A DNA stretch of 64,000 nt from Clostridiales bacterium UBA1390 (lineage in GTDB: Bacteria; Bacillota; Clostridia; Lachnospirales; Bianqueaceae). Positions 55,444 through 63,940 of this stretch are shown in pieces (the first letter of the stretch is position 1; the number at the start of each line of letters is the position of its first letter). Under the pieces are notes generated by a model. That model saw only the letters and a program-made list of their open reading frames with translations, was not told the origin of the DNA and searched no databases. The stretch lies in assembly GCA_002305315.1 (NCBI GenBank), contig DBQQ01000003.1, positions 1 through 64,000 of the forward strand. The letters are read 5' to 3'. Position numbers and translations under genes: made by a program.

Positions 55444-56226
55444 ATGGCCAAACTCTCATCTCACATTGCAAATATCATTTCTTCGTTCTACCACACGCTG
55501 CTCAAACTCCATGCCATTCCCGACTTCTGTCTCTCCCGCAAGAAGAATAAAAAGACGGGGAAGGTGTATTTATACAAGCAGGAGTCTACCAGCAAAGGCC
55601 GAAAGCAAACCAAAATCAAGGCCTCCAAAGAAGCGCACTATCTTGAGTTGTACGCAAAGCGCCAGAAACTGAAGGCGCGCCTGCGTGAACTCAAAGCGCA
55701 ATATAAAAAGTTATCCTTCAAGGATCGCCGCGATGTACGCTATGCCCTTGCCTGCTTTCAGCATGCGCTGGATCTCGGCATCGGGAAAAATGTTGAGAAA
55801 AACACGTATCTCGACGGTACGACTCGCGACTCCAAGAGCGAGATCATCCTTTCCCTCCTGTTCGATCTGTTGGGTATAAAATATACGCACAATTATCCGT
55901 TGTTCGCGCAAGGACATTCCTATATGGTTGATTTCTATTTTCCAGATTCGCAGGATTTTCACGAACATATGGGCATGCTGGATGACGAGCAATACGCCCA
56001 GAATCAGAAACGCAAGCTGGAAGACTACGCAGCAGAAGGGATTCAGGAAAAGAAGAATCTTCTTATTACGAAGGAGCATTTCGTGACGGATTCTCATGAT
56101 CCCGAAAAGAAGCGCGCCTGCATCGACCTGCGCGAGATTGTGCTGCAGCTCATCTCCTTCGGAAAAGTCGCGCCACAGAGGGCGTTCCACCTTCTCTTTC
56201 CTGACAAACCCCTTCCGAAAATTTAA
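55444..56226 (+). CDS. Orphan predicted PD-(D/E)XK-like nuclease
   Basis: 260 residues. The N-terminal half is basic and helical (Lys/Arg-rich; KGRKQTKIKASKEAHYLELYAKRQKLKARLRELKAQ). The C-terminal half has DSKSEIILSLLFDLLGIKYTHNYPL, SYMVDFYFPDS and HEHMGMLDDEQYAQ, which fit an E...D...ExG arrangement seen in Vsr-like and PDDEXK proteins, then LLITKEH. This is a predicted DNA-cleaving or DNA-binding protein. It is monocistronic, with a strong terminator at 56225-56252, and directly followed by the tandem stem-loop array. It is not one of the well-known named families. Confidence 0.7.
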   Translation: MAKLSSHIANIISSFYHTLLKLHAIPDFCLSRKKNKKTGKVYLYKQESTSKGRKQTKIKASKEAHYLELYAKRQKLKARLRELKAQYKKLSFKDRRDVRYALACFQHALDLGIGKNVEKNTYLDGTTRDSKSEIILSLLFDLLGIKYTHNYPLFAQGHSYMVDFYFPDSQDFHEHMGMLDDEQYAQNQKRKLEDYAAEGIQEKKNLLITKEHFVTDSHDPEKKRACIDLREIVLQLISFGKVAPQRAFHLLFPDKPLPKI

Positions 56227-56252
56227 AAAGGCGCCATGTCGGACGCCTTTTT
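56225..56252 (+). terminator. Terminator of the nuclease-like gene
   Basis: AAAAAGGCG/CGCCTTTTT (56225-56233 with 56244-56252). A 9-bp perfect stem with A and T tracts, bidirectional in principle. Confidence 0.85.
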
Positions 56253-56275
56253 GTCGTGCCTGAAAATGAGGTAAT

Positions 56276-56820
56276 TTGCGTACAAATCTTCTATTTTATA
56301 CGCGGATGGGAAAATGGAGCCTTTTTCTTGCGTATAAAATGTAGTGCGGGGACAAAGACGTCCTCTGCTTTATACGCAAAGATGAAATTCTGAAGTGCGT
56401 TTTTGAAAATCTGCGTATAAAGTAGTTCTAAAAGAAACGAATTATACGCAACCCTGCAATTCTAAAGCGCATCTCCGCGGAATTGCGTATAATCAGTAAT
56501 GCGGGGGACGGAGACACCCTCTGCTTTATACGCAAAGATGAGATTCTGAAGTGCGCTTTTGAGGATCTGCGTATAAAGTAATTCTAAAAGAAACGAATTA
56601 TACGCAGCCCTGCAATTCTAAAGCGCATCTCCGCAGGATTGCGTATAATCAGTAATGTGGGGGACGGAGACGCCCTCCATTTTATACGCAAAGATGAGAT
56701 TCTGAAGTACATACCTGTGGATCTGCGTATAAATTAGTTTTAAAAGGAACTGATGTTCTCAAAAATGTACGCAATCCTGCGATTCTAAAGCATATCTCCA
56801 CAAGATTGCGTATAATTCTG
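56276..56820. repeat. Tandem 156-bp repeat array of alternating GCGTATAA/TTATACGC stem-loops
   Basis: Units begin at 56362, 56518 and 56674 (exact 156-bp period) plus a partial unit at 56276-56361; the last is diverged. The motif TGCGTATAA or its complement TTATACGCA (a few with one change) occurs about 15 times in strict alternation, so each pair can close a 40-55-nt stem. Inner sequences also pair (for example CCTGC with GCAGG in unit 2, and AATC with GATT in unit 3 where the arms differ), which suggests that structure is under selection. No open frame is maintained. The array lies between convergent gene ends (nuclease-like and bioY), with no promoter seen. Confidence 0.85.
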
Positions 56821-56854
56821 TTCTATAGTGATTACTTCCTTATAATAAATCTCC

Positions 56855-57424
56855 TCATTTTGCATGTTGCAGTTTCAGAGCTGGTGATAACCGCCGAGCC
56901 AAAAGCAGTGCCAGACTGAGCTTAATCAGATCTGGAACGATAAATGGTATTACACACCATGCGAGAACGGTAGCAAGTCCTATACTTCCATTCGCTTGTG
57001 TATAAACCAGCATATACCAGGCCGTTCCAAAGGAGTAGAGTACCACCATGCCTATTATCATAGCCAGCATCTCTGTCCAGGTTTTTTTCCCTAAAAACCT
57101 GATCATCAACCAATATGTTAGGCCCATCAGTAGAAACCCAACAATATATCCGCCTGTACTTCCAAGTAAAATTCCTACCCCAGAAGTAAATTGAGCAAAT
57201 ACTGGCAATCCGATGGCTCCAAGCAATACATATACAAGGATCGATAGGGTCCCGCGTTTGCCTCCCAACGCAGATAAAACAAAAAAGACGGCGAATGTTT
57301 GCATGGTGAACGGTACGGTCGTCGGAATACTGATCCAAGAGCATATTGCAATGAGTACAGCGCCAAACGCCATATACACTAAATCGATTGTCCTAAACTT
57401 TTTACTTTCATGTACAGTATTCAT
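56855..57424 (-). CDS. bioY: Biotin transporter BioY
   Basis: About 189 residues with six membrane segments. The BioY signature GLPVFAQFTSGVGILLGSTGGYIVGFLL is present (S component of the ECF biotin transporter). The start at 57424 has ACGGAGG upstream; an open frame to 57571 is longer but unsupported. It lies 1 bp after the DUF1284 gene and under a BirA-type operator. Confidence 0.95.
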   Translation of the reverse strand: MNTVHESKKFRTIDLVYMAFGAVLIAICSWISIPTTVPFTMQTFAVFFVLSALGGKRGTLSILVYVLLGAIGLPVFAQFTSGVGILLGSTGGYIVGFLLMGLTYWLMIRFLGKKTWTEMLAMIIGMVVLYSFGTAWYMLVYTQANGSIGLATVLAWCVIPFIVPDLIKLSLALLLARRLSPALKLQHAK

Positions 57425-57425
57425 C

Positions 57426-57803
57426 TCAAACCTCCGTATTGCGACATAATTCTGCCCACTGACAATCTGCACAGATTCTCTGAAATGCATCGGTTTCAAA
57501 AATCTGTTTCCGTGCTCGATGGGCAAGCTTCTCCCAGGAAACAGTGTCCTCATATGTAATACCACAGACACGAAGGACTGCGTTATCCATCGCCTTCACC
57601 TTTTCAAACGAAGTGCAGGCTTCATCTTCTCGATTTGGGCACATTTTGCATAGATCATCGCATCCTTCTCTTACCGTAATATATGTCTCAGGCTTACTTT
57701 TAAGTTTCGACACAACTGCTTTCATATGATCCGTGAATTCTTCGTTATACCCATGACCCGTAAACTTCTGAATACACAGGATATGGTGAGGTCTGATATT
57801 CAT
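57426..57803 (-). CDS. DUF1284 cysteine-rich protein
   Basis: 125 residues with eight Cys, among them LCKMCPN and ICADCQWAELC, which could hold an iron-sulfur cluster. The N-terminus MNIRPHHILCIQ is typical of DUF1284. Function unknown; it is often next to biotin uptake genes, as here, where it is co-transcribed with bioY. Confidence 0.88.
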   Translation of the reverse strand: MNIRPHHILCIQKFTGHGYNEEFTDHMKAVVSKLKSKPETYITVREGCDDLCKMCPNREDEACTSFEKVKAMDNAVLRVCGITYEDTVSWEKLAHRARKQIFETDAFQRICADCQWAELCRNTEV

Positions 57804-57907
57804 TTTCTACTCGCTCCTATCTCACATTTTGAAGGAACAGCCTGCACGATCGCTTTGTACCTTCATGGCTCAATCTCTGTAATATAAAATCATTTTAAGC
57901 CACACCT

Positions 57908-57961
57908 ATTATATCACTCGGCCACTCGATTGTAAACATATTTTTTTATTTAGTTTACTAT
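57908..57961 (-). promoter_or_regulatory. Promoter with BirA-type biotin operator
   Basis: On the minus strand TTTACA (57931-57936), 17 bases, TATAAT (57908-57913). It is overlapped upstream by an inverted repeat ATTGTAAAC (57929-57937), 15 bases, GTTTACTAT (57953-57961), which fits the BirA operator pattern of Firmicutes. Biotinyl-AMP-loaded BirA would repress DUF1284-bioY when biotin is plentiful. Confidence 0.8.
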
Positions 57962-58004
57962 TGTGCTGGTGAGAAGACAGACCCTGTCCCTGGCGAATCC
58001 TTTC

Positions 58005-58033
58005 TTGACTTTATTCAGCCGTCATATTATACT
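58005..58033 (+). promoter_or_regulatory. Promoter of the HxlR regulator
   Basis: TTGACT (58005-58010), 17 bases, TATACT (58028-58033). Just after it ACTAACCCTATAGTAGT is an imperfect palindrome that could be an autoregulatory operator. Confidence 0.65.
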
Positions 58034-58066
58034 AACCCTATAGTAGTCGCATAGGGAGGCAATGTT

Positions 58067-58402
58067 ATGACAACACCAACAACCAAAAAAGAATTACCGG
58101 CTTGTCCCGTAGAAACCACATTGACTCTGATCGGAGATAAATGGAAAGTCTTAATTTTACGTGACCTGCTTCCCGGCCCCAAACGATTTGGAGAATTAAA
58201 AAAGTCGATCGGAACTGTGTCTCAAAAGGTATTGACCGCTCAACTTCGCGATATGGAACATAGCTGTCTTCTCACACGCACTGTGTATCCCGAAGTTCCG
58301 CCAAGAGTGGAATATTCCCTGACAGAATTAGGCAGGAGTTTGAAGCCTATATTGGATGCCATGTCCCATTGGGGAGAAGAATATAAATCGCTGATGGAAT
58401 GA
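58067..58402 (+). CDS. HxlR family transcriptional regulator
   Basis: 111 residues, single winged-helix domain of the MarR/HxlR class: CPVETTLTLIGDKWKVLILRDLLPGPKRFGELKKSIG, VSQKVLTAQLRDME, and PRVEYSLTELG. Cys13 near the N-terminus is the sensing Cys in several relatives. The target is unknown; convergent with the hydrolase gene. Confidence 0.94.
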   Translation: MTTPTTKKELPACPVETTLTLIGDKWKVLILRDLLPGPKRFGELKKSIGTVSQKVLTAQLRDMEHSCLLTRTVYPEVPPRVEYSLTELGRSLKPILDAMSHWGEEYKSLME

Positions 58403-58415
58403 TCCCAAATGCATG

Positions 58416-58456
58416 CAGCCTTGCAATCTCTATCGAGAACTGCAAGGCTGTTTTCT
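58416..58456 (+). terminator. Terminator of the HxlR gene
   Basis: CAGCCTTGCA/TGCAAGGCTG stem (58416-58425 with 58441-58450) followed by TTTTCT. It also overlaps the end of the convergent hydrolase gene. Confidence 0.85.
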
Positions 58457-59396
58457 ATGGCTGTAAAATATCCATTTCCTGTAAATAACGAAAGATATGA
58501 TCCTTCGCTTCTTCAAAGGCAGTCCCATGGAATCCATGACCTGCTCCTTCTATTACATAATACTCCGCTGATTCATACACCGCAGCGGCCTGTTTTGAAT
58601 AGGAAGTCGGTACAATACCATCCCTGCTGCCATGCAAAAGCAGAACCCGATCCCGATAATTTCCAATCTCGCCATACACATCATAATCCCACATGTCTTC
58701 CACATAAGGTCTTCCTGCTGTGATCCACATAAACGAAAACTGGTTCGGCACTTCTTCCAGAGACTGAAACATATCGTGAACCGCATCATGCACCAGAAAC
58801 GCCGGATATAGCAGTACTAATCCCTCGACATCTTCTGTATGCCTGGCAGCCGTTATCGCAGAAACAATGCCTCCCTGGCTGGTTCCAAACAGAACAATCT
58901 TTTCATGATCCACAAACTCCCATTCCTTGGCGGCTTCCAATACCGTTTCCAGATCTGAGACCTCTGTCGTGACAGACATTTCTGTTGTGCTTCCCTCGCT
59001 TCTGCTGCCTCCCCCGCCTCGAAAGTCAAAACAGTATGCCGCGATACCATGCTGGGCAAACTGTTCGGCATATTCCAGATTAGAATGATACGATCCCCCA
59101 AGACCGTGGGAACAGATCACAAGCGGTACTCTCGCATTATCTGTCTCTGGGATATACGCGATACCATAGATCCTCTGATTCTGATTGTACAGCTCGATTT
59201 CCTGCTGTCTATAGTCATAGGTTGGTAACTCCTCAAGGTTCATACTGTCCATCCCTTCTGTGCGCTGTGTTCCTGATGAATGCGCCGGCGACGATATAGA
59301 GGGCATGGGATCCTGCTCAGGCTGATACCCTGTAATCACCGCTACTGCAATCACAACGGCTGCCAGCGCCATGACAGCCCATCTTCCTCGTTTCAT
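58455..59396 (-). CDS. Alpha/beta hydrolase, membrane-anchored or secreted
   Basis: 313 residues with an N-terminal hydrophobic anchor (about 9-21). Alpha/beta hydrolase motifs: SHGLGG oxyanion loop, FDFRGGG, GTSQGGIVS nucleophile elbow (about Ser171), HGSRDGIVP (Asp) and GAGHGF (His). Probable peptidase or esterase of the S9-like group. Independently located, 115 bp after the YkvI gene. Confidence 0.9.
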   Translation of the reverse strand: MKRGRWAVMALAAVVIAVAVITGYQPEQDPMPSISSPAHSSGTQRTEGMDSMNLEELPTYDYRQQEIELYNQNQRIYGIAYIPETDNARVPLVICSHGLGGSYHSNLEYAEQFAQHGIAAYCFDFRGGGGSRSEGSTTEMSVTTEVSDLETVLEAAKEWEFVDHEKIVLFGTSQGGIVSAITAARHTEDVEGLVLLYPAFLVHDAVHDMFQSLEEVPNQFSFMWITAGRPYVEDMWDYDVYGEIGNYRDRVLLLHGSRDGIVPTSYSKQAAAVYESAEYYVIEGAGHGFHGTAFEEAKDHIFRYLQEMDILQP

Positions 59397-59510
59397 CCTA
59401 AAGACCTCCTCTATCCGTGATACCTATTGATTGTATACTGCGATAGTAACTACCGGTCAAGTGATTTCAGAAATCTTTTTAATGAACCCAGATCGCCGCA
59501 GGAAAATCTC

Positions 59511-60635
59511 CTATGCCTTCTTCGTATCGAACCTGGTGACAATCATATGGATGATATAAGGAATCAAAATCACAGGAATGGCCAGATAGGCAATGGCACT
59601 ATAAGCCTGCTGTACAAGTGTCAGCAGACCAAACTGCGCGATACCAAAATCGATCAGACAGCATATAATGGCTGTGATGACTTCTTTGCGCGATACCTGA
59701 AATCTTGTTTTTCTAACTGGCATTTCCCCGCACACGCGTTTTACCATAGCCGCTACCATATTGACCGCGGTTGACACGGCGCCTAAGATAATCAGGATCG
59801 AAATGAGTGGCGTCATAAAAGAAGAACCGACTCCATTTTGTACCATAAACAAGGTCGGAACACTCTGTCCCGCCGCATCCGGATGGGTATAGACCGTCAT
59901 CAGCCCCAGAACAACCATCAGCATAATTAGTGAATTTATGATAAATCCAAGGCCCATGCTTTTCACCGCATCCTTGGGTTTCTCAAAGGACTTCGCGTGC
60001 TGAACAAATACGGCAATATTAGACAACTGAAATGTCCCATATAGGAAAGCAGAATACAAGGCGTCTCCCAGCGAAAAATCTGTCTCCACCATTTCGGATG
60101 CCGCCTCTGTGATGCCCGAAAAGTTCGAGATGATATTGGGGATATATACCACCAGGAGCCCTGCGATGATGCAAACAGAAAGCACAGAGGAGACTTTACG
60201 TACCATGTCGGTTCCAAAAATCGCTACGACGAAAATAAAGACACCAATCAGGAGTGTACACACCAGATACGGCAGTCCCGTCAATTCACTCAGCGTGGCG
60301 CCTCCCGTTGCAAAGGCGACCGCAGGCGCCACACACATCACGCAAAGATATAATACCTCGAACAGGTTTGAAAACACAGGTGCGAATCGACCATAGAAGG
60401 CATTATTGTAAGAACGATAGTCATATACCTCATGTTTTCTTGCAAACCGCAGACTATAGGCAAAAAATACAGCATTGTACGCCATTGCGAGAATCGGCAT
60501 AAAAAGACATCCTATACCGTATTGGACGAAATAACTGTAGATTTGCGCACCCGATGCAAATCCGCCTCCAAAGTGCGTCGTAAACCATACGAAGGATACC
60601 CCCAGAATAATCGCTCCTGTTTTATTTCTCTTCAT
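59511..60635 (-). CDS. YkvI-family membrane transporter (APC/NSS-like fold)
   Basis: 374 residues with about ten membrane segments. GVSFVWFTTHFGGGFASGAQ at the N-terminus is the unwound-helix motif of YkvI-like proteins. Substrates are not established; amino acids are likely. It overlaps the dehydrogenase gene by 14 bp, and so is under the same T-box leader; a Trp or indole-related substrate is suggested (inference). Confidence 0.88.
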   Translation of the reverse strand: MKRNKTGAIILGVSFVWFTTHFGGGFASGAQIYSYFVQYGIGCLFMPILAMAYNAVFFAYSLRFARKHEVYDYRSYNNAFYGRFAPVFSNLFEVLYLCVMCVAPAVAFATGGATLSELTGLPYLVCTLLIGVFIFVVAIFGTDMVRKVSSVLSVCIIAGLLVVYIPNIISNFSGITEAASEMVETDFSLGDALYSAFLYGTFQLSNIAVFVQHAKSFEKPKDAVKSMGLGFIINSLIMLMVVLGLMTVYTHPDAAGQSVPTLFMVQNGVGSSFMTPLISILIILGAVSTAVNMVAAMVKRVCGEMPVRKTRFQVSRKEVITAIICCLIDFGIAQFGLLTLVQQAYSAIAYLAIPVILIPYIIHMIVTRFDTKKA

Positions 60636-61731
60636 GATCTCGTCCCACCCTTTCTCTTAACCGTTTCATTGCGTTCTCTAACATCGTTTTTGTCACTCGG
60701 TATGGATAATGCGCCACATCCGACATGGTTGGAATGCGTTCTATGCATTCTTCCCACTGATTTTGCGTTATCTCTATATCTTCTAGGGATGTGGGCAGCC
60801 CAATCGCCCGGTTAAGACGATATATCTTTTCAAACTCCTCTTCCTGTTGATCTACCAGAAGGGCTAACAGAACCCCAAATCCGACAACCTCTCCATGAAG
60901 ATGCCTTTCTTCGATCACCGGATAGGAAGTCATGGCATAAAAAATTGCATGAGCCAGTCCACTGTTGTAATCCGGTGTAAAATCCTTTGTCAAGAAGATG
61001 GAAGCAATCCCTGTCGTGACAATGATGGCTAGCACAACCTGTTCCACATCGTAGGTACAAAGCCCCTTCTTATGGTCTTCGTAAGCCTTCGGTCCATACT
61101 CCAGCAGCGGATCACAGCACATCTTGCTGACGGCTACTCCCAGTGCGGTAAAATGTTCCAGGCGTTCCTCCCGGGATGATATAGTCGCTTCATAATACTT
61201 AGCATACGTATCGCCAATCCCAGCCCACATATACTGGCTGGGCGCTTTTGCAATGATTTCCGTATCAATGAAAGCATGCATTACCGGCCTGACAAAGAAA
61301 TGTGGCTTCAGAAACGTACCGTCCTCATGATACATAATCGAAACAGAGGTACAGGCCGCACAATTGGAAGCAATCGTAGGAAAGGCAAAAACCGGTTTAT
61401 CATCCGTGATACAAAGACACTTTACCGTATCCAGCGCCTTACCGCCCCCGACACCAAAAACCATGTCTGCCTGCTGATAAACGGGCATCTGACGAAGTTT
61501 TTCCACCGTTGCATAGGTACAGTTTTCGCCGTAAATCACCTGACCGATAATCTCCAGTCTGGTCTGTTTCACATATCTTGCAATCTTTTCATAGGCCGCT
61601 GCCAGCGCTTTCCGTCCTCCAATCACCAAGACTGTTCTGCCATACGACTCGCATACCGGACCGATCTTGTCATAAATTTGGTCCCCTATGGAATAGTTAG
61701 GAAGGTGTACCTCATAATTTTGCAGTTTCAT
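60622..61731 (-). CDS. Iron-containing alcohol dehydrogenase family protein
   Basis: 369 residues. GGGKALDTVKC NAD site, DTYAKYYEA and HAIFYAMTSYPVIEERHLHGEVVGFG metal-binding His residues place it with glycerol-dehydrogenase-like enzymes. The start at 61731 has AAAGGAG upstream; a longer frame to 61950 runs into the riboswitch and is not coding. First gene after the T-box. With a Trp-specific leader, an indole- or amino-acid-related substrate is possible, not glycerol. Confidence 0.88.
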   Translation of the reverse strand: MKLQNYEVHLPNYSIGDQIYDKIGPVCESYGRTVLVIGGRKALAAAYEKIARYVKQTRLEIIGQVIYGENCTYATVEKLRQMPVYQQADMVFGVGGGKALDTVKCLCITDDKPVFAFPTIASNCAACTSVSIMYHEDGTFLKPHFFVRPVMHAFIDTEIIAKAPSQYMWAGIGDTYAKYYEATISSREERLEHFTALGVAVSKMCCDPLLEYGPKAYEDHKKGLCTYDVEQVVLAIIVTTGIASIFLTKDFTPDYNSGLAHAIFYAMTSYPVIEERHLHGEVVGFGVLLALLVDQQEEEFEKIYRLNRAIGLPTSLEDIEITQNQWEECIERIPTMSDVAHYPYRVTKTMLENAMKRLRERVGRDHEEK

Positions 61732-61767
61732 CGTAGTTCTCCTTTCATCGCTTCTATACGGGACAAC

Positions 61768-62038
61768 AAAAAAACCCTTGTCCCTCACAATATATGCAGG
61801 GACAAGAGTCATCCAATACTCCTGCGGTGCCACCCGGCTTGATACGCTACAACGCATCCTCTCATGCATACTATCATATGCTTTCTTTGATAACGGAGTC
61901 TGTTCTCCGGCTCGTCTACTACTGTTTTCAACTCGCCCTCCAAAGCCCATTCACATCAGCCACATCCTACCGCGCTCCCACCATCCGCGACTCTCTGAAA
62001 CGTGTGTGCTGAGGCTACTTCCACTTCTTCACTGGTTT
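61768..62038 (-). ncRNA. T-box riboswitch, probably tryptophan-specific
   Basis: The conserved T-box GGGTGGCACCGC (61824-61835, complement) is followed by a terminator: stem CTTGTCCCT/AGGGACAAG (about 61772-61807) plus seven T. Upstream, stem I shows the distal GGATGGTGGGAG loop, the AG bulge region, an AGTA S-turn-like segment and a specifier region GTGAA-TGG-GC with the triplet TGG at 61947-61949. Uncharged tRNA-Trp would stabilise the antiterminator and turn on the dehydrogenase and transporter genes. The specifier assignment was made by eye. Confidence 0.88.
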
Positions 62039-62044
62039 GTTTTG

Positions 62045-62073
62045 ATTGTAGCACTCTCCGGATGAAATGTCAA
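62045..62073 (-). promoter_or_regulatory. Strong promoter of the T-box transcript
   Basis: On the minus strand TTGACA (62068-62073), 17 bases, TACAAT (62045-62050): near-consensus. Transcription should begin at about 62038. Confidence 0.9.
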
Positions 62074-62256
62074 TATTTTTGTCAAAAAAAGATTCCACAT
62101 GTTTTTTTTCGATTTTTCACAAAAAACCAATCGCTATCCGAAGAAAGTAAAGGTTCCTCCTAGAATGCATTCAAAATATGTGATATAATCATGACATATT
62201 CCATAGTCTTCGTACAGGAAACTATTTGATCTCTATTCTACGAAAGGACTCCCACT

Positions 62257-63033
62257 ATGAAACCCACAAACTTAGAAGCACTCCAACTCTCCTTCAAGAC
62301 ACAGGCCCCGCATTTCGATTCTACAAAGCTTCATTTTACAAAGCAGGAATACTTAGAGGATACGATTCGCAAAACTGCTCCTGAAAAAACCGATATCATC
62401 CTTGACGTCGCCGCTGGAACCTGCATATGCGGCCGTAGCCTTGCTCCCCATGCGGGTCATGTTGTCTGTCTGGATGCCACGCCTGCTATGTTGGAAGTCG
62501 GAAAACAGGAAAGCGAGAATCACGAGATCCGCAACATCACGTTTGTAAAAGGATATGCCGAAGATCTTCCTTTTCTGGATCGCTCGTTTGATATTGTGAT
62601 ATCCCGACTCGCCTTTCATCATTTTACGAATGTCGATTCCTGTTTTTCCGAAATGGCGCGTGTGCTGAAACCCGGCGGCAAGCTAATTATGATTGATATG
62701 ACAATGAATGATGAATCCCTTCGAGACGAAGTCGATCGTATCGAACGCCTGCGGGATGCCTCCCATGTGCGCGATCTCACACTTTCCGAAATGCGTGATT
62801 TATATGTTCGAAACCAATTGACCCTGCCATATCAGGAACAAACAGATCTGGCGGTTTCCCTTGAATCCTGGATGGAACTAACAAAGACACCGGAAGCATC
62901 TCGTATAGAGATTCGTAAACTCATGAAAGATCATCTAAATAAAAAATATGCAACAGGATTTTCTCCTTATCTTGTAGACAATGAAATATATTTTAACCAA
63001 CATTGGGTCTTTAATCTTGGAAGGAAAGAATGA
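62257..63033 (+). CDS. Class I SAM-dependent methyltransferase (UbiE/type 11 group)
   Basis: 258 residues. LDVAAGTCICGRSLA (SAM motif I, about residues 47-61), VCLDATPAM, YAEDLPFLDRSFDIVISRLAFHHF, and VLKPGGKLIMID. Substrate unknown. An extended -10 (TGATATAAT at 62181-62189) lies 60 bp upstream of the ATG and AAAGGA precedes it. Confidence 0.92.
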   Translation: MKPTNLEALQLSFKTQAPHFDSTKLHFTKQEYLEDTIRKTAPEKTDIILDVAAGTCICGRSLAPHAGHVVCLDATPAMLEVGKQESENHEIRNITFVKGYAEDLPFLDRSFDIVISRLAFHHFTNVDSCFSEMARVLKPGGKLIMIDMTMNDESLRDEVDRIERLRDASHVRDLTLSEMRDLYVRNQLTLPYQEQTDLAVSLESWMELTKTPEASRIEIRKLMKDHLNKKYATGFSPYLVDNEIYFNQHWVFNLGRKE

Positions 63034-63043
63034 GCAGTCCATC

Positions 63044-63940
63044 TTACAGCGCCTCTTCCCACTCCTCCCGGAACTGTTGGATCGACTGCTGCCGCATAGC
63101 CCTGTCTTCAGAAACGGCTTTTATGGCAACCTGATACAAACGGTCAGATAGCGGCCAGGCCTCCCTGGTTCTAACGCTCTCACTAAACAGGGCAAAGGCT
63201 GTAGCGCCTAAGGTATACACATTGGTGATCTCATCGATAGGCGCTCCCCGCTGGAACTCTTCTGGCGACATGAAACGCGTGCTGCCCCACATACGTCCCA
63301 TATTGTTGTAAAACGGCTGTTTTTGAAATTCGTCAATGTCGCACAGGGTAGTCTTCTTTTTCTTGGCATCATATAGAATACTGCCATCGTAAAAGTCGAT
63401 TCCCACATATCCCTGTTCCATCACGTGCTGGAAAAAATTTTGTATGTCTCGGAATACCCTCAGCTTATCCTCCACGGGAAGTTGCATGAATCTTTGATGC
63501 GCCTCCGAATACATTTTTCCCATACAGTCTCCCTCTGTCCAGTCGAAAATCGCTGCGAATCCATCGCCCACCTCGCAGGCCGCTCTCAGATTCACCAGAT
63601 TCTCATGACGCAGGTCCTGATATATGGATACGGTCTGCCGCAATCTCTCGATCGCATCTTCTCTGTCTCCATCATATCTCTCTGTGGGGGCCCCTGCAAA
63701 CTTCACAAAAAAGCGCTTTCCCTCCTTTTCCACTCCAAAGCAGATATTCCCAGAATCCTGATCGTCATAAATCCGAAATACACTGCCATATTCGTGAAGG
63801 AATGAGAAATCAAAGGGCCTTTTTAGCTTATAAGGAATCCCATCCAGTTCCTGCAGATAGTATCCTGAAAAATACCAGGATGGGACAGGTGTTTTCATAT
63901 CATCATACCAGGAGAGGATATCTGCTGCCTGTTTACGCAT
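63044..63940 (-). CDS. Protein kinase-like protein with an atypical active site
   Basis: 298 residues. RFFVKFAG holds the ATP lysine (VAIK equivalent). YVGIDFYDGSILYD replaces the HRDxxxxN loop, with the Asp kept and the Asn changed, and LCDIDEF replaces DFG. GSTRFMSPEEFQRG and the C-lobe helices VYTLGATAFALF are typical of Ser/Thr kinases. It may be active or a pseudokinase. The start is uncertain (ATG at 63940); the N-terminal 60 residues have no family signature. Unknown partners. Confidence 0.78.
   Translation of the reverse strand: MRKQAADILSWYDDMKTPVPSWYFSGYYLQELDGIPYKLKRPFDFSFLHEYGSVFRIYDDQDSGNICFGVEKEGKRFFVKFAGAPTERYDGDREDAIERLRQTVSIYQDLRHENLVNLRAACEVGDGFAAIFDWTEGDCMGKMYSEAHQRFMQLPVEDKLRVFRDIQNFFQHVMEQGYVGIDFYDGSILYDAKKKKTTLCDIDEFQKQPFYNNMGRMWGSTRFMSPEEFQRGAPIDEITNVYTLGATAFALFSESVRTREAWPLSDRLYQVAIKAVSEDRAMRQQSIQQFREEWEEAL

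Noticed and set aside
55444..56226. Cas4-, Cas12- or TnpB-type nuclease
   Set aside because: No RuvC or Cas4 cysteine motifs, and the adjacent repeat is tandem with no spacers, so this is not a second CRISPR system.
61732..61950. N-terminal extension of the dehydrogenase into the T-box region
   Set aside because: The extension is encoded by the riboswitch and terminator, and a better start with AAAGGAG lies at 61731.
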